Below are positions 42,201 through 51,013 of a stretch of 64,000 nt of DNA, in pieces (positions within the stretch are counted from its first letter, which is position 1; the number at the start of each line of letters is the position of its first letter). The notes under the pieces are model-generated. The model saw nothing but the letters and a program-made list of their open reading frames with translations, ran no database searches and had not been told where the DNA came from. The position numbers were made by a program, and so were the translations under genes. The stretch is from contig NZ_OZ032156.1 in NCBI RefSeq assembly GCF_964026545.1, positions 248,001 to 312,000 of the forward strand, written 5' to 3'. This stretch comes from Candidatus Tisiphia endosymbiont of Dioctria linearis. Its GTDB lineage: Bacteria > Pseudomonadota > Alphaproteobacteria > Rickettsiales > Rickettsiaceae.

Positions 42201-42710
42201 TTAACTTTTATTTGCATAAGCTTGCAAAACTCTAGCAAGTCCAGATGCAGGAGCTTGTATAACTCCAGCAATTTTAGTTGCAGGAGCCTGTAGAACCCCA
42301 ATAATTTTACCTCTAAGCTCGTCTAATGAAGGCAATTTTGCCAGTTGTTGTACAGAATTGACATCTAATACTTGATTATTTACTAAACCACCAACTATTT
42401 TCAAACATTCATTAGCTTTTGCAAATTCTACGATAAGTTTTGCAGCTTCAACAAGGTCTTCAGAATATGCTAACGCTGTAGGACCAGCAAACAAATGTGT
42501 AATATTATCAATACCAGCCTTATTGGCTGCTATTTTTGATAAAGTATTTTTAACTACTTTGAATCCCACATTTTTTGCTTTAAGAGACCTACGTAGCGTA
42601 GTCACTTGACTAACAGTAAGTCCATGATAATGAGTAATTATCACGGAGTTTGACCGCTTATACACTTCTTCAAGTTCTACGACAAACTCATGTTTCTCTG
42701 ATCTTAACAC
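42201..42710 (-). CDS. rplJ: Ribosomal protein L10
   Basis: 169 residues, the usual size. It starts [20 protein letters not shown] and has the L10 [20 protein letters not shown] strand, the FKVVKNTL segment and a C-terminal helix ([20 protein letters not shown]) that binds L7/L12 dimers. It anchors the stalk to 23S rRNA. AGGG lies before the start. The gap to rplA is only 21 bp, too short for the long autoregulatory L10 leader known in E. coli. Confidence 0.98.
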   Translation of the reverse strand: MLRSEKHEFVVELEEVYKRSNSVIITHYHGLTVSQVTTLRRSLKAKNVGFKVVKNTLSKIAANKAGIDNITHLFAGPTALAYSEDLVEAAKLIVEFAKANECLKIVGGLVNNQVLDVNSVQQLAKLPSLDELRGKIIGVLQAPATKIAGVIQAPASGLARVLQAYANKS

Positions 42711-42731
42711 CTTAACTCTCCCTGTCGTGTT

Positions 42732-43460
42732 TTACGATATAGTTGCTAAATCTATTTTTACTGATGGTCCCATAGTAGAAGATAGATATATTGCTTTTAA
42801 ATAATTTCCTTTAGCACCTGAAGGCTTTGCTTTAACTACAGCAGATATCAAAGTTGATGCATTATTTAGTAAATCTTGTTTGGAAAATGATAATTTACCA
42901 ACTCCAACATGAATAATACCAGCCTTTTCAACTCTATACTCTACTTGACCACTTTTGGCATTTTTAATTGCCGTTACGATATCCGTAGTTACCGTCCCAA
43001 GTTTTGGATTAGGCATTAAGCCCTTTGGACCAAGAATTCTTGCCACTGAACCTATTACTGACATCATATTTGGCGTTGCAATACAAACATCAAAATTAAT
43101 TTTTCCAGCTTTAATATCATCGATAATTTCTGTGGAACCAGCAATATCTGCTCCAGCTGCTTTAGCTTCTTCTATCTGTTCATCCTTGCAAATCACTGCA
43201 ACTCTACTAACTTTACCGGTACCAGCTGGCAACGCAACAACACCACGCACCATTTGATCCGAGTGTTTAGGATCTACTCCTAGTTTCATCACCACTTCCA
43301 AAGTAGAGTCAAATTTAGTATAGGATACAGACTTTAGTGCTTCTATTCCTTCTTCTAAAGTACGGTTGCTATCCAGCTCTATATTCTTTCTTGCTGCCTG
43401 TATCTTCTTACCACCAGTTAACTTTCTATTATTCACAGCATCCTTTTTATCAACTATCAT
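42732..43460 (-). CDS. rplA: Ribosomal protein L1
   Basis: 242 residues. The family signature [17 protein letters not shown] is at about 138-154 and the C-terminal [24 protein letters not shown] helix is present. L1 forms the mobile stalk near the E site and in many bacteria represses translation of its own rplK-rplA mRNA. It starts three bases after the rplK stop codon, consistent with coupled translation. The N-terminus is about ten residues longer than in E. coli. Confidence 0.98.
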   Translation of the reverse strand: MIVDKKDAVNNRKLTGGKKIQAARKNIELDSNRTLEEGIEALKSVSYTKFDSTLEVVMKLGVDPKHSDQMVRGVVALPAGTGKVSRVAVICKDEQIEEAKAAGADIAGSTEIIDDIKAGKINFDVCIATPNMMSVIGSVARILGPKGLMPNPKLGTVTTDIVTAIKNAKSGQVEYRVEKAGIIHVGVGKLSFSKQDLLNNASTLISAVVKAKPSGAKGNYLKAIYLSSTMGPSVKIDLATIS

Positions 43461-43463
43461 ATA

Positions 43464-43898
43464 TTAATCTCCTACTACTTCAAGACCCATAGATTCAGCA
43501 GTACCACGAATAATTTTAGCGGCAGCTATTAAATCATCAGCATTAAGATCCACCATCTTAATTTTGGCAATTTCCATACAATCTGACATGGTAATCTTAC
43601 CAACAAATGCCTCTTTTTTAGTAGCACTAGAACCTTTAGGAATTTTAGCAAATTGTTTTAAATAATACGATGCCGGGGAAGTCTTAGTTACAAAAGTAAA
43701 ACTATTATCTTCGTAAGCAGTAATTATAACTGGAATAGGCATCCCTGGTTCAACGTCTTGAGTAGCAGCATTAAATGCCTTACAAAACTCCATAATATTA
43801 AGCTTCTTTTGACCAAGGGTAGAACCAATAGGCGGGGCTGGGTTAGCCTTACCTGCTGGCACCGTTAACTTAATATAACACTTTATTTTTTTTGCCAT
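43464..43898 (-). CDS. rplK: Ribosomal protein L11
   Basis: 144 residues from the ATG at 43898 ([20 protein letters not shown]). An upstream in-frame start would add an atypical seven-residue leader, so the inner ATG is chosen. Conserved features are the proline-rich N-terminal [20 protein letters not shown] segment and the C-terminal rRNA-binding domain with [12 protein letters not shown]. It binds the GTPase-associated region of 23S rRNA. The normally adjacent nusG is 422 bp upstream, across inserted repeats. Confidence 0.97.
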   Translation of the reverse strand: MAKKIKCYIKLTVPAGKANPAPPIGSTLGQKKLNIMEFCKAFNAATQDVEPGMPIPVIITAYEDNSFTFVTKTSPASYYLKQFAKIPKGSSATKKEAFVGKITMSDCMEIAKIKMVDLNADDLIAAAKIIRGTAESMGLEVVGD

Positions 43899-43969
43899 TA
43901 TAATCCTATCTTTATTCATTCAACACCAATTGGTAATTATTTAATAATAATTTACCAATTAGTCTATTA

Positions 43970-44111
43970 GACCTCTTGCAAAACTCTACTTCTGCTGGTA
44001 ATTTGTACGTCAATGCGGTACTCGAATCCTCACGTACACTAGAGTACGCTGCGGTTCTCCGTTCCGCGTTTCCTCCAAATTCCTCAGCATAAGCGAGTTT
44101 TGCAAGAGGTC
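43970..44111. mobile_element. 142-bp element with 18-bp perfect terminal inverted repeats
   Basis: GACCTCTTGCAAAACTC at the left end and GAGTTTTGCAAGAGGTC at the right end are exact inverted copies (AGACC/GGTCT if one more base is taken). The interior has CTCACGTACACTAGAGTACG and CGGTTCTCCGTTCCGCGTTT, related to the core of the element at 30295. It encodes nothing and lies between nusG and rplK. No clear target duplication is seen. Confidence 0.75.
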
Positions 44112-44159
44112 TTTGTTTACCTTACACATGGCATTTAAAAGCCATAAGGAAAATAACTT

Positions 44160-44206
44160 AACGTCATGGCTCAGAACTACTTTAGTAGCTCCTTGCAATA
44201 ACATCA
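44160..44206. repeat. GTCATTGCGAGG palindromic repeat, remnant
   Basis: ACGTCATGGCTCAGAACTAC and TTTAGTAGCTCCTTGCAATAAC look like a shortened copy lacking the GAAGCAATCC core. Confidence 0.5.
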
Positions 44207-44208
44207 TA

Positions 44209-44299
44209 CGTCATTACGAGACCATGTAATGGTCGAAGCAATCCATTTCTAATCATTTCCCTAGATTGCTTCGTCGGCTTCACGCCTCCTCGCAATGAC
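44209..44299. repeat. GTCATTGCGAGG palindromic repeat, copy 7
   Basis: CGTCATTACGAG, mini-hairpin ACCATGTAATGGT, CGAAGCAATCCA, spacer, AGATTGCTTCG, TCGGCTTCACGCCTCCTCG and GCAATGAC. It ends 22 bp before the nusG stop codon on the opposite strand. Confidence 0.85.
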
Positions 44300-44320
44300 C
44301 ATTAATCACCACAAAGCAAA

Positions 44321-44851
44321 CTAACTATTTTTTCTAACTTGCGTAAAATTCAGTTCTATAGGAGTTGCTTTACCGAAAATAGATATAGACACACGCAACT
44401 TATTTTTGTCATAATCAATTTCTTCTATAACCCCTGTAAAAGTCTCAAACGGACCATCAGTAACAATTATTGCTTCACCAATTTCGTACAATTTTGAAGT
44501 TCTAGCATCTTTGGTTTCAGATTCAAGCTTGCTAAAAATATTTTGTACTTCTTTTTCACTAAGGGCTTGTGGAGTACTTTTACTACCTAAGAAACCTGTA
44601 ACTTTAGTAACACTTTTTACTAAATGCCAAGTATCATCGGTCATCTTCATTTTAATCAGAATATAACCAGGCATAAATTTCTTCTCAGTCTTAACGTTCT
44701 TACCACGCTTAACTTCAGGTACTTCAATAACCGGAACAACAATATCTTCAAAAGATTCTGACATACCTTGCTTAGCAATTTGATCAAGAATCATTTGCTT
44801 TACACGCTTTTCTGATCCCGATAATGTATGAATAACGTACCACTGCACCAC
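44321..44851 (-). CDS. nusG: Transcription termination/antitermination factor NusG
   Basis: 176 residues. The N-terminal NGN domain starts VQWYVIHTLSGSEKRV and contains KKFMPGYILIKMKM. The C-terminal KOW domain holds EIGEAIIVTDGPFETFTGVIEEID. NusG couples RNA polymerase to Rho or to ribosomal protein S10. The start is GTG at 44851, preceded by AGGAAAA. It follows secE by 23 bp, the standard arrangement. Confidence 0.97.
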   Translation of the reverse strand: MVQWYVIHTLSGSEKRVKQMILDQIAKQGMSESFEDIVVPVIEVPEVKRGKNVKTEKKFMPGYILIKMKMTDDTWHLVKSVTKVTGFLGSKSTPQALSEKEVQNIFSKLESETKDARTSKLYEIGEAIIVTDGPFETFTGVIEEIDYDKNKLRVSISIFGKATPIELNFTQVRKNS

Positions 44852-44874
44852 AATTTTCCTTAAACCTATTCTTT

Positions 44875-45075
44875 CTACTTCCCAATATTAAGTAAAACCT
44901 GCATTATGCTATGTATACCGTAGTCTAATACCAAACAAATTATACTAAAAATAAATACAGCTACTACCACTATAATAGTTGAAGTAATCAATTCCTTCTT
45001 ACCGAGCCAAACAATTTTATAAACTTCTTGCTTTACTTGCTCATAAAATTTGTAGACTCTATTTTCCTTTAACAT
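44875..45075 (-). CDS. secE: Protein translocase subunit SecE
   Basis: 66 residues from the ATG at 45075 ([20 protein letters not shown]). A longer reading frame would run into the tRNA-Trp gene, so the inner start is chosen; the length matches single-membrane-span SecE proteins of alphaproteobacteria. An amphipathic helix (about 8-25) leads to VWLGKKEL, then one transmembrane segment (about 30-52). SecE clamps SecY in the Sec translocon. Confidence 0.93.
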   Translation of the reverse strand: MLKENRVYKFYEQVKQEVYKIVWLGKKELITSTIIVVVAVFIFSIICLVLDYGIHSIMQVLLNIGK

Positions 45076-45096
45076 ATTATACGAACTCATTATATT

Positions 45097-45172
45097 TGGC
45101 AGGAGCGACAGGAATTGAACCCGCAACCTTCGGTTTTGGAGACCGACGCTCTACCAATTGAGCTACACTCCT
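45097..45172 (-). tRNA. tRNA-Trp(CCA)
   Basis: A 76-nt tRNA on the - strand. The acceptor AGGAGTG pairs with CGCTCCT (one T-G pair), followed by G and encoded CCA. The anticodon stem TCGGT/ACCGA encloses loop CTCCAAA, anticodon CCA. TAGCTCAATTGGTAGAGC gives a standard D-arm and GGTTCAATTCC the T-arm. It lies between fusA and secE, a common rickettsial position. Confidence 0.97.
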
Positions 45173-45253
45173 ATCACATTTTCATTAAGAAAGCAAATTA
45201 TTTCTTAATGAATTATAATCACAGCAATTTTAAAATATACGTCTATTAGCCAA

Positions 45254-45336
45254 ACCACGCAAGTAGATCGAAGCAATCCATTTCTAACTATTTTCCTGGA
45301 TTGCTTCGTCGACCTTACGGTCTCCTCGCAATGACG
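45254..45336. repeat. GTCATTGCGAGG palindromic repeat, copy 8
   Basis: The left outer arm is degraded. GATCGAAGCAATCCA, spacer, TGGATTGCTTCGTC, mini-hairpin GACCTTACGGTC and CTCGCAATGACG are intact. Confidence 0.8.
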
Positions 45337-45361
45337 TTTGAGGATTACAACATCCCCCAGG

Positions 45362-45400
45362 CGTCATTGCGAGACCATGCAAGTAGGTCGTGGCAATCCA
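45362..45400. repeat. GTCATTGCGAGG palindromic repeat, copy 9, half
   Basis: CGTCATTGCGAGACCATGCA and GTAGGTCGTGGCAATCCA form the left half only. With copy 8 it fills the 325-bp gap between tRNA-Trp and fusA; the rest of that gap is AT-rich and featureless. Confidence 0.75.
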
Positions 45401-45497
45401 TACTAGAGTAGTTCCTCGCTAATATACGATGTATTGCTATAAATTATATAATATCACATCATATATGATCCACTAATACTTTATGTGAAAAATATTT

Positions 45498-47573
45498 TTA
45501 TTTTTTACCCTTAATAGTCTCAGCTACCTGTAACGGCACTTGCTCATAATGAGAGAAAACCATACTATACTGAGACCTACCTTGTGATAAAGAACGCAAA
45601 GTACTAATATAGCCAAACATTTCAGCTAGAGGCACATTGGCAGTTATAACCTGTGCATTACCTCTTGGATCCATGCTTTGCATTTGTCCTCTACGACTAT
45701 TTAGGTCACCAATAATATCACCCATATATTCATTTGGAGTAATCACTTCCACTTTCATAATTGGTTCAAATAACTTTGGATTACCTTTTGGCATACCTTC
45801 CCTAAAAGCAGCCTTAGTAGCTATCTCAAACGCTAATACACTTGAATCCACATCGTGGAAGGCTCCATCTATCAAAGTTGCTTTGAAATCAATCATTGGA
45901 TAACCAGCAACTACCCCTGTATCCTTAATATTATTTAGACCCTTTTCAACACCAGGAATAAATTCTTTTGGTATAGCTCCACCAACGATTTTGCTTTCAA
46001 AAAGAAATCCTTCCCCAGCTTCTTGAGGCTCAAATATTATTTTAACCCGGGCAAACTGCCCAGCTCCACCGGATTGTTTTTTATGTGTGTAATCAATCTC
46101 ACAACGCTGAGTAATTGTCTCACGATAAGCTACTTGTGGAGCTCCAACATTAACCTCAACTTTAAACTCACGTTTCATACGATCAACCATGATCTCTAAA
46201 TGCAGCTCGCCCATACCTTTAATAACAGTCTGACCGCTTTCTTGATCACTCGACACTCTAAAAGATGGATCCTCAGCAGCTAACCTAGACAATGCCCTTC
46301 CCATTTTTTCTTGATCAGCAGTTGATTTTGGTTCTACAGCTAGTTCAATAACTGGCTCAGGGAATTCCATTCTCTCCAAAATAACCTGCTTATCCACACC
46401 ACACAAAGTATCACCAGTAGTTGTATTCTTAAGACCAGCCAAGGCAACAATATCTCCTGCCAAAGCTTCTTTAACATCTTCCCTTTCATTAGCATGCATC
46501 AGCAGCATTCTGCCTACTCGTTCTTTTTGGTTCTTTACCGTATTAATCACAGTAGCACCAGAACTAATCTTACCAGAGTAAATTCTAACAAATGTAAGAT
46601 ATCCAACAAATGGATCAGTCATTACTTTAAATGCTAAAGCAGCAAGAGGTTCAGACGTTGAGATTTTAAAGTCTTTTTCTTCTCCAGAATCAACCTCTAT
46701 TCCCCTAACGACTCCAATATCAACCGGTGAAGGTAGATAATCAACAACTGCATCTAGCAAGGGTTGCACACCTTTATTTTTAAAAGCACTACCACATAAT
46801 ACTGGGAAAAAAGCTCTATCGATTGTTCCTTTCCTTATTGCTGATTTAATTTCTTCTTCCGTAAACTCTTCAGCTGACAAATATTTTTCCATCAAATGAT
46901 CGTCAATTTCAGCAACCATTTCAACAAGCAAAGCCCGACATTCTTCAGCTTTCTCTAGCAAATCACTAGGAATATCTTCGTATGCATATTCAGCACCAAG
47001 AGACTCATCCTTCCAAATTATTGCCTTCATCTTAACTAGGTCAATAACCCCTTTAAAATTTTCTTCAATACCAACTGGCAACTGAATTACTAAAGGTTTT
47101 GCCCCAAGGCGATCTTTGATCATTTCCACACATTGGTAAAAATTGGCACCCATTCTGTCCATCTTATTGACAAAACACATTCTAGGCACTCCATATTTAT
47201 CAGCCTGTCTCCATACTATCTCTGATTGCGGCTCAACACCAGCCACCCCATCAAATACTGCTACCGCTCCATCAAGAACACGCAGAGATCTTTCTACTTC
47301 TATAGTAAAATCTACGTGACCTGGTGTATCAATAATATTAATTCTCTTATTTTGCCAGTAACAGGTAGTAGCAGCAGAAGTAATGGTAATACCACGCTCT
47401 TGCTCTTGCTCCATCCAATCCATGGTAGCACCACCTTCATGGACTTCACCAATCTTATGTGATTTACCAGTATAGAAAAGAATACGCTCGGTTGTAGTAG
47501 TTTTACCAGCGTCAATATGAGCACAAATCCCAATATTACGAGTATTAGCAAGAGAGAATTCCGTAGTTGACAT
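45498..47573 (-). CDS. fusA: Elongation factor G
   Basis: 691 residues, full length. The GTPase motifs are AHIDAGKTT (G1, about 17-25), the [11 protein letters not shown] switch I, DTPGH (G3) and NKMDR (G4). Domain II-V signatures include [18 protein letters not shown] and the domain IV sequence around [16 protein letters not shown]. It drives ribosomal translocation. It follows rpsG by 18 bp in the str operon; the tuf gene often next in this operon is absent and replaced by repeats and tRNA-Trp. Confidence 0.99.
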   Translation of the reverse strand: MSTTEFSLANTRNIGICAHIDAGKTTTTERILFYTGKSHKIGEVHEGGATMDWMEQEQERGITITSAATTCYWQNKRINIIDTPGHVDFTIEVERSLRVLDGAVAVFDGVAGVEPQSEIVWRQADKYGVPRMCFVNKMDRMGANFYQCVEMIKDRLGAKPLVIQLPVGIEENFKGVIDLVKMKAIIWKDESLGAEYAYEDIPSDLLEKAEECRALLVEMVAEIDDHLMEKYLSAEEFTEEEIKSAIRKGTIDRAFFPVLCGSAFKNKGVQPLLDAVVDYLPSPVDIGVVRGIEVDSGEEKDFKISTSEPLAALAFKVMTDPFVGYLTFVRIYSGKISSGATVINTVKNQKERVGRMLLMHANEREDVKEALAGDIVALAGLKNTTTGDTLCGVDKQVILERMEFPEPVIELAVEPKSTADQEKMGRALSRLAAEDPSFRVSSDQESGQTVIKGMGELHLEIMVDRMKREFKVEVNVGAPQVAYRETITQRCEIDYTHKKQSGGAGQFARVKIIFEPQEAGEGFLFESKIVGGAIPKEFIPGVEKGLNNIKDTGVVAGYPMIDFKATLIDGAFHDVDSSVLAFEIATKAAFREGMPKGNPKLFEPIMKVEVITPNEYMGDIIGDLNSRRGQMQSMDPRGNAQVITANVPLAEMFGYISTLRSLSQGRSQYSMVFSHYEQVPLQVAETIKGKK

Positions 47574-47591
47574 ATAACTTAATTACCTTGA

Positions 47592-48071
47592 TTACGATTT
47601 TTTAGGACTAAAATGAGCAAAAGCTTTGTTAGCTTCAGCCATTTTATGAGTGTCCTCTCTCTTTTTAATAGCAACTCCTCTACTATTTGACGCTTCAAAT
47701 AATTCCTCTGCTAACTTGTCAATCATCATTTTTTCAGAACGTTTATTGGCTGCATTAATAATCCAACGTGATGCAAGTGCATACCCTCTTCTTTCATCGA
47801 CAGGAGAAGGAACCTGATAATTTGCCCCCCCTACCCTTACTGACGTAACCTCAAGATATGGCTTAACATTATTCATCGCATTATTGAAAGTTTCATAAGG
47901 GTCTACCTTATGCTTTTTCTCTATCTTACTAAAAGCAGAATATACTATTCTTTCAGCTAGAGCTTTCTTCCCTTCTTTCATAATATTATTAATGAACCTA
48001 GCAAGCAGAGGGCTATTATACTTCATATCAGGCAAGACAACCATTCTCTCTGCGGCATGACGACGTGACAT
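47592..48071 (-). CDS. rpsG: Ribosomal protein S7
   Basis: 159 residues starting MSRRHAAERMVVLPDMKYNS. The signature KYNSPLLARFINNIMKEGKK and the VGGANYQVPSPVDERRGYAL segment are conserved. It organises the 3' major domain of 16S rRNA and the head of the small subunit. It is separated from rpsL by 21 bp and from fusA by 18 bp, so one transcript is likely. Confidence 0.99.
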   Translation of the reverse strand: MSRRHAAERMVVLPDMKYNSPLLARFINNIMKEGKKALAERIVYSAFSKIEKKHKVDPYETFNNAMNNVKPYLEVTSVRVGGANYQVPSPVDERRGYALASRWIINAANKRSEKMMIDKLAEELFEASNSRGVAIKKREDTHKMAEANKAFAHFSPKKS

Positions 48072-48092
48072 CTTATCTCTCTCTATTTCAAA

Positions 48093-48479
48093 TTATTTTT
48101 TTACAGCTTGCTGTTTCGCGGACGTACCATAACGTGAGCGTCCTTGTTTACGATTTTTTACACCCTGAGTGTCATAAGCACCACGTACTATATGGTACTT
48201 AACACCTGGAAGATCAGGAACCCTTCCACCTCTTACCAATACTGTTGAGTGTTCTTGTAAATTATGTCCTTCACCAGGTATATAAGCATTGACATACTGC
48301 CCATTACTTAAGCGAACACGTGCCATCTTACGAAGAGCAGAGTTAGGCTTCTTAGGAGTGACAGTTTTCACTATTACACAAACACCTTTCAAAAATGGAT
48401 TGGAATCCAAAGCCGGGGATTTTGTTCTACAAACCTTCGACTTTCTTCCAAAACGTACTAATTGATTATTTGTTGGCAT
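48093..48479 (-). CDS. rpsL: Ribosomal protein S12
   Basis: 128 residues from the ATG at 48479 ([15 protein letters not shown]); a start four codons upstream is less typical. [11 protein letters not shown] is conserved, with K43 as in streptomycin-sensitive E. coli. The second decoding loop reads [13 protein letters not shown], so residue 88 is proline where E. coli has lysine. S12 monitors codon-anticodon pairing. It is the first gene of the str-rpoBC array here. Confidence 0.98.
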   Translation of the reverse strand: MPTNNQLVRFGRKSKVCRTKSPALDSNPFLKGVCVIVKTVTPKKPNSALRKMARVRLSNGQYVNAYIPGEGHNLQEHSTVLVRGGRVPDLPGVKYHIVRGAYDTQGVKNRKQGRSRYGTSAKQQAVKK

Positions 48480-48662
48480 CCAATACTCCAAAATTATTTC
48501 TTTTGACTCTTAGGCTCTTGCAATGATAAGAATATATAAGAATCCTTAAAGCTACGGAAAAACTATATAACCTACCACTTTCACTATTAAGAGGCAACAG
48601 GTGGAACTATAGCTAATTTTTTTATAAAAGCAAAGAGTTTTTAACAAACCTCGCTATATTAG

Positions 48663-49400
48663 CTATTTTTGTGAACTTAAAGTTGTAATTACCCCCCTTA
48701 AAGTTTGCAGTTCTGCACTAGATAATTTATCTATACGAGTAAAAATATTCATAATATTTTGCGTCATGTGTAATTTCTTCTCAGGAACTTTAAAAAAATT
48801 CTTATTATTTAATTCAGTAAATAAATGTTCAAAAAAATATCCTAATTCACCTCTTGACGCTAACTCCTGTTCATTACTAACATTTACTCTCGACTGTTTA
48901 CTACGAAACAACTCATAACATATAATAATTACCGACTGGGCAATATTCAGAGAATTAAAATCTCCGGTATTAATATTAATAATCTTATGGGCATAAGTAA
49001 TCTCCCTATTTTGCAAACCACAATTTTCACGACCAAACATAATGCCTACTTTAAGACCTGCCGGACAATCTTGACTTAAATTCTCTGACAGAACATAATC
49101 TTTATTGATATTACGTGATGCTACAGTTGTTGCATATAAATAATCAATATCTTCGATACTCGCTTCTAAACTATCATAAATCTTAGCATCATCTATAATA
49201 TCTATCGCCGATACCGCTACATTACGTGCCCGTTTGTTTGGCCAACCATCTCTAGGCGTAACAATTCTCAACTCTGAAGCATTAAAATTTTTCATTGCTC
49301 TGGCAGTGGCACCGATATTCTCGCCCATTTGAGGTTCTACTAAAATAATAATTGGCATGCTCAAATCTTTTGAGCCTGGATGTTTTTGATTTCGCGACAT
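48663..49400 (-). CDS. trmJ: tRNA (cytidine/uridine-2'-O-)-methyltransferase, TrmJ-like
   Basis: A 245-residue SPOUT-class 2'-O-methyltransferase. The N-terminus has MPIIILVEPQMGENIGATAR (motif 1 with the conserved E-N-I-G-A-T-A-R), motif 2 VGIMFGRENCGLQNREI, and motif 3 INTGDFNSLNIAQSVIIICY. TrmJ methylates position 32 in the tRNA anticodon loop. The C-terminal ~80 residues extend past the SPOUT domain as in TrmJ. A second ATG at codon 15 directly precedes the conserved part. It follows ruvC by 33 bp and probably shares its transcript. Confidence 0.9.
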   Translation of the reverse strand: MSRNQKHPGSKDLSMPIIILVEPQMGENIGATARAMKNFNASELRIVTPRDGWPNKRARNVAVSAIDIIDDAKIYDSLEASIEDIDYLYATTVASRNINKDYVLSENLSQDCPAGLKVGIMFGRENCGLQNREITYAHKIININTGDFNSLNIAQSVIIICYELFRSKQSRVNVSNEQELASRGELGYFFEHLFTELNNKNFFKVPEKKLHMTQNIMNIFTRIDKLSSAELQTLRGVITTLSSQK

Positions 49401-49433
49401 ATTCTAATACTTAATTATATTATGTATTAATTT

Positions 49434-49904
49434 TCAAACTTTTGGGGTGTAAGCAAAGCAAACATAGGCTACCGCAAGAGCATCTGCTTCATCAAAGTTA
49501 CTGATAGCAACTGCCCCTGGTAGTAAAAGCTTAATCATTTGCAAAACCTGATTTTTTTCAGCGTGTCCATATCCCACTACTGATTTCTTAATAACATTAG
49601 GTTTAAATTCTCGAAAAGCAACATCATATCCTCCAATAAGTGACATAACCGCCCCTCTAGCATATCCCAATTTTAAAGATGATACACTATCCATATTAAC
49701 AAAAGTTTCCTCCATTGCAACAATAACAGGTTGATATTGCATTATTACCTTTTGCAAGGACGCCGTAATGAAAGCTAACCTTTTATGCATCAGTTCACTT
49801 GATTTAGTCTTTATCACCCCACTAGCTAAATATTTCAGAGGATTAGTATCAATTACTCCCCATCCCATACCAGCTAAAGATGGGTCAATTCCTAGTATAA
49901 CCAA
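49434..49904 (-). CDS. ruvC: Holliday junction resolvase RuvC
   Basis: 156 residues, standard length. The RNase-H-like fold has [15 protein letters not shown] with catalytic D7, [10 protein letters not shown] with E65, and [12 protein letters not shown] with D138 and D141, completing the acidic metal-binding set. It cuts Holliday junctions as a dimer with RuvAB. It is preceded by rsmE (61 bp before the ruvC start) and followed by trmJ on the same strand. Confidence 0.97.
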   Translation of the reverse strand: MVILGIDPSLAGMGWGVIDTNPLKYLASGVIKTKSSELMHKRLAFITASLQKVIMQYQPVIVAMEETFVNMDSVSSLKLGYARGAVMSLIGGYDVAFREFKPNVIKKSVVGYGHAEKNQVLQMIKLLLPGAVAISNFDEADALAVAYVCFAYTPKV

Positions 49905-49965
49905 AATTACTCTCTCACTAATAGATTTCTTATAAAAATTATCTAATTTTTCAAATTATTTGATA

Positions 49966-50694
49966 CTAAATATCGTTAGTTATAAATAATTTAATTTGTG
50001 CTAAACACGTTGCCACGGCAGTTTCAGTTCGTAGAACATTTGCTCCTAGACTTATTGATAAGCTATTGGGTCTCAATGAAAGCATCTTAAGTTCATTTGG
50101 TGAAAAACCGCCTTCTGGACCGACAATAACTGAAATATTTGAGTATATAGGCATAATTTTTAATAATGTATTATTTTCATCTTCATTTTCATTAGCATAT
50201 ATTATAGAATTATCTAAGTTCTGATCTAGGAAAAGACCTAGTGACGTTAATGGCATAAGAATGGGTGGTGTTAAACGTTCAGATTGTTCTGTAGATTCGA
50301 TAATACATTTCATCAATTTTTGATTATTAATATTACGGAATTGAGATCTTTCTGCGATTAATGGAATAATTTTTGTCACCCCAAGTTGTACAGCCATATC
50401 TATGGCATCTAACATTCTATCACTTTTAATAATCGATATCCCTAAAGTAAGCTCAGGTTCAACTATTGCTTCTCTTAAAATATTAGTAAGTCTAACACAC
50501 AAATTATTTTTTGTTATATCGGTAATTTGTGCTATAAATTCACCATCTATACCGTTAAAGATTCTAAAATGATCACCAATTTTTAGTCTTAATACTGTTT
50601 TAAGATAGTGACTATGATCTTCTGTAAGATTTAACGAACAGTTTTCAATTAGTTTGATATTGGTATATATTCTATGAAGACAAGAAGTTTTCAT
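49966..50694 (-). CDS. rsmE: 16S rRNA (uracil-1498-N3)-methyltransferase RsmE
   Basis: 242 residues from the ATG at 50694 (MKTSCLHRIYTNIKL), which has TTGGAG eight bases upstream. The longer TTG-started frame would place the ribosome-binding site inside the gene. An N-terminal PUA-like domain is followed by the SPOUT domain with the knot signatures IVGPEGGFSPNELKML and SLGANVLRTETAVA. It methylates U1498 in 16S rRNA. A 159-bp MITE begins 28 bp upstream of the start, so it lies in or next to the promoter/leader. Confidence 0.95.
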   Translation of the reverse strand: MKTSCLHRIYTNIKLIENCSLNLTEDHSHYLKTVLRLKIGDHFRIFNGIDGEFIAQITDITKNNLCVRLTNILREAIVEPELTLGISIIKSDRMLDAIDMAVQLGVTKIIPLIAERSQFRNINNQKLMKCIIESTEQSERLTPPILMPLTSLGLFLDQNLDNSIIYANENEDENNTLLKIMPIYSNISVIVGPEGGFSPNELKMLSLRPNSLSISLGANVLRTETAVATCLAQIKLFITNDI

Positions 50695-50721
50695 AATTTT
50701 AACTCCAATGGTCAATTGCTA

Positions 50722-50880
50722 GGCTCTGTGAACAAAATTTTAATTGTTTAGATTTTGAGTATTTTTACGCGAAAATTAATAAGATTTTTGCCGGAATAGT
50801 TAGTTCTATTTCAAAAAAATCTTATAATTTGCAGCTAAAAAGAGTCGAAATCTAGTAATTTAAATTTTGTTCACAGAGCC
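50722..50880. mobile_element. 159-bp TA-flanked MITE, copy 3
   Basis: Same ends and length as the copies at 18170 and 31851, with TA at 50720-50721 and 50881-50882. It differs from copy 1 at TTTTTACGCG (versus TTTTTAAGCG). It sits between the divergent rsmE and PEP-mutase-like genes, so it could affect transcription of both. Confidence 0.88.
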
Positions 50881-50905
50881 TAGACATTTTGACTTTTTTA
50901 TTTAT

Positions 50906-50944
50906 TTCAAAACATGATTTTAATGATTAGAATTATGTTTTGAA
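50906..50944. promoter_or_regulatory. 14-bp inverted repeat before the PEP-mutase-like gene
   Basis: TTCAAAACATGATT (50906-50919) and AATTATGTTTTGAA (50931-50944) are complementary at 13 of 14 positions around an 11-bp centre. TTGACT at 50889-50894 lies just before it. The position suits an operator or a leader hairpin. Confidence 0.4.
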
Positions 50945-50974
50945 GTAAAATATATTATTAAGGAAGAAACAACA

Positions 50975-51007
50975 ATGAAAAAAACTAACTCAAACAGAAG
51001 GAGATAA
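50975..51007 (+). CDS. Possible 10-residue leader peptide
   Basis: ATG at 50975 with AAGGAAG upstream opens a ten-codon frame, MKKTNSNRRR, ending TAA at 51005-51007. Its last codons AGA AGG AGA overlap the AAGGAGAT ribosome-binding site of the next gene, whose ATG is six bases later. This could couple translation. Ten-codon frames arise by chance, so support is limited to the two ribosome-binding sites and the spacing. Confidence 0.3.
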   Translation: MKKTNSNRRR

Positions 51008-51013
51008 TATAGT

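Noticed and set aside
44010..44207. 65-codon - strand frame between nusG and rplK
   Set aside because: It lies wholly within the 142-bp TIR element and a repeat remnant.
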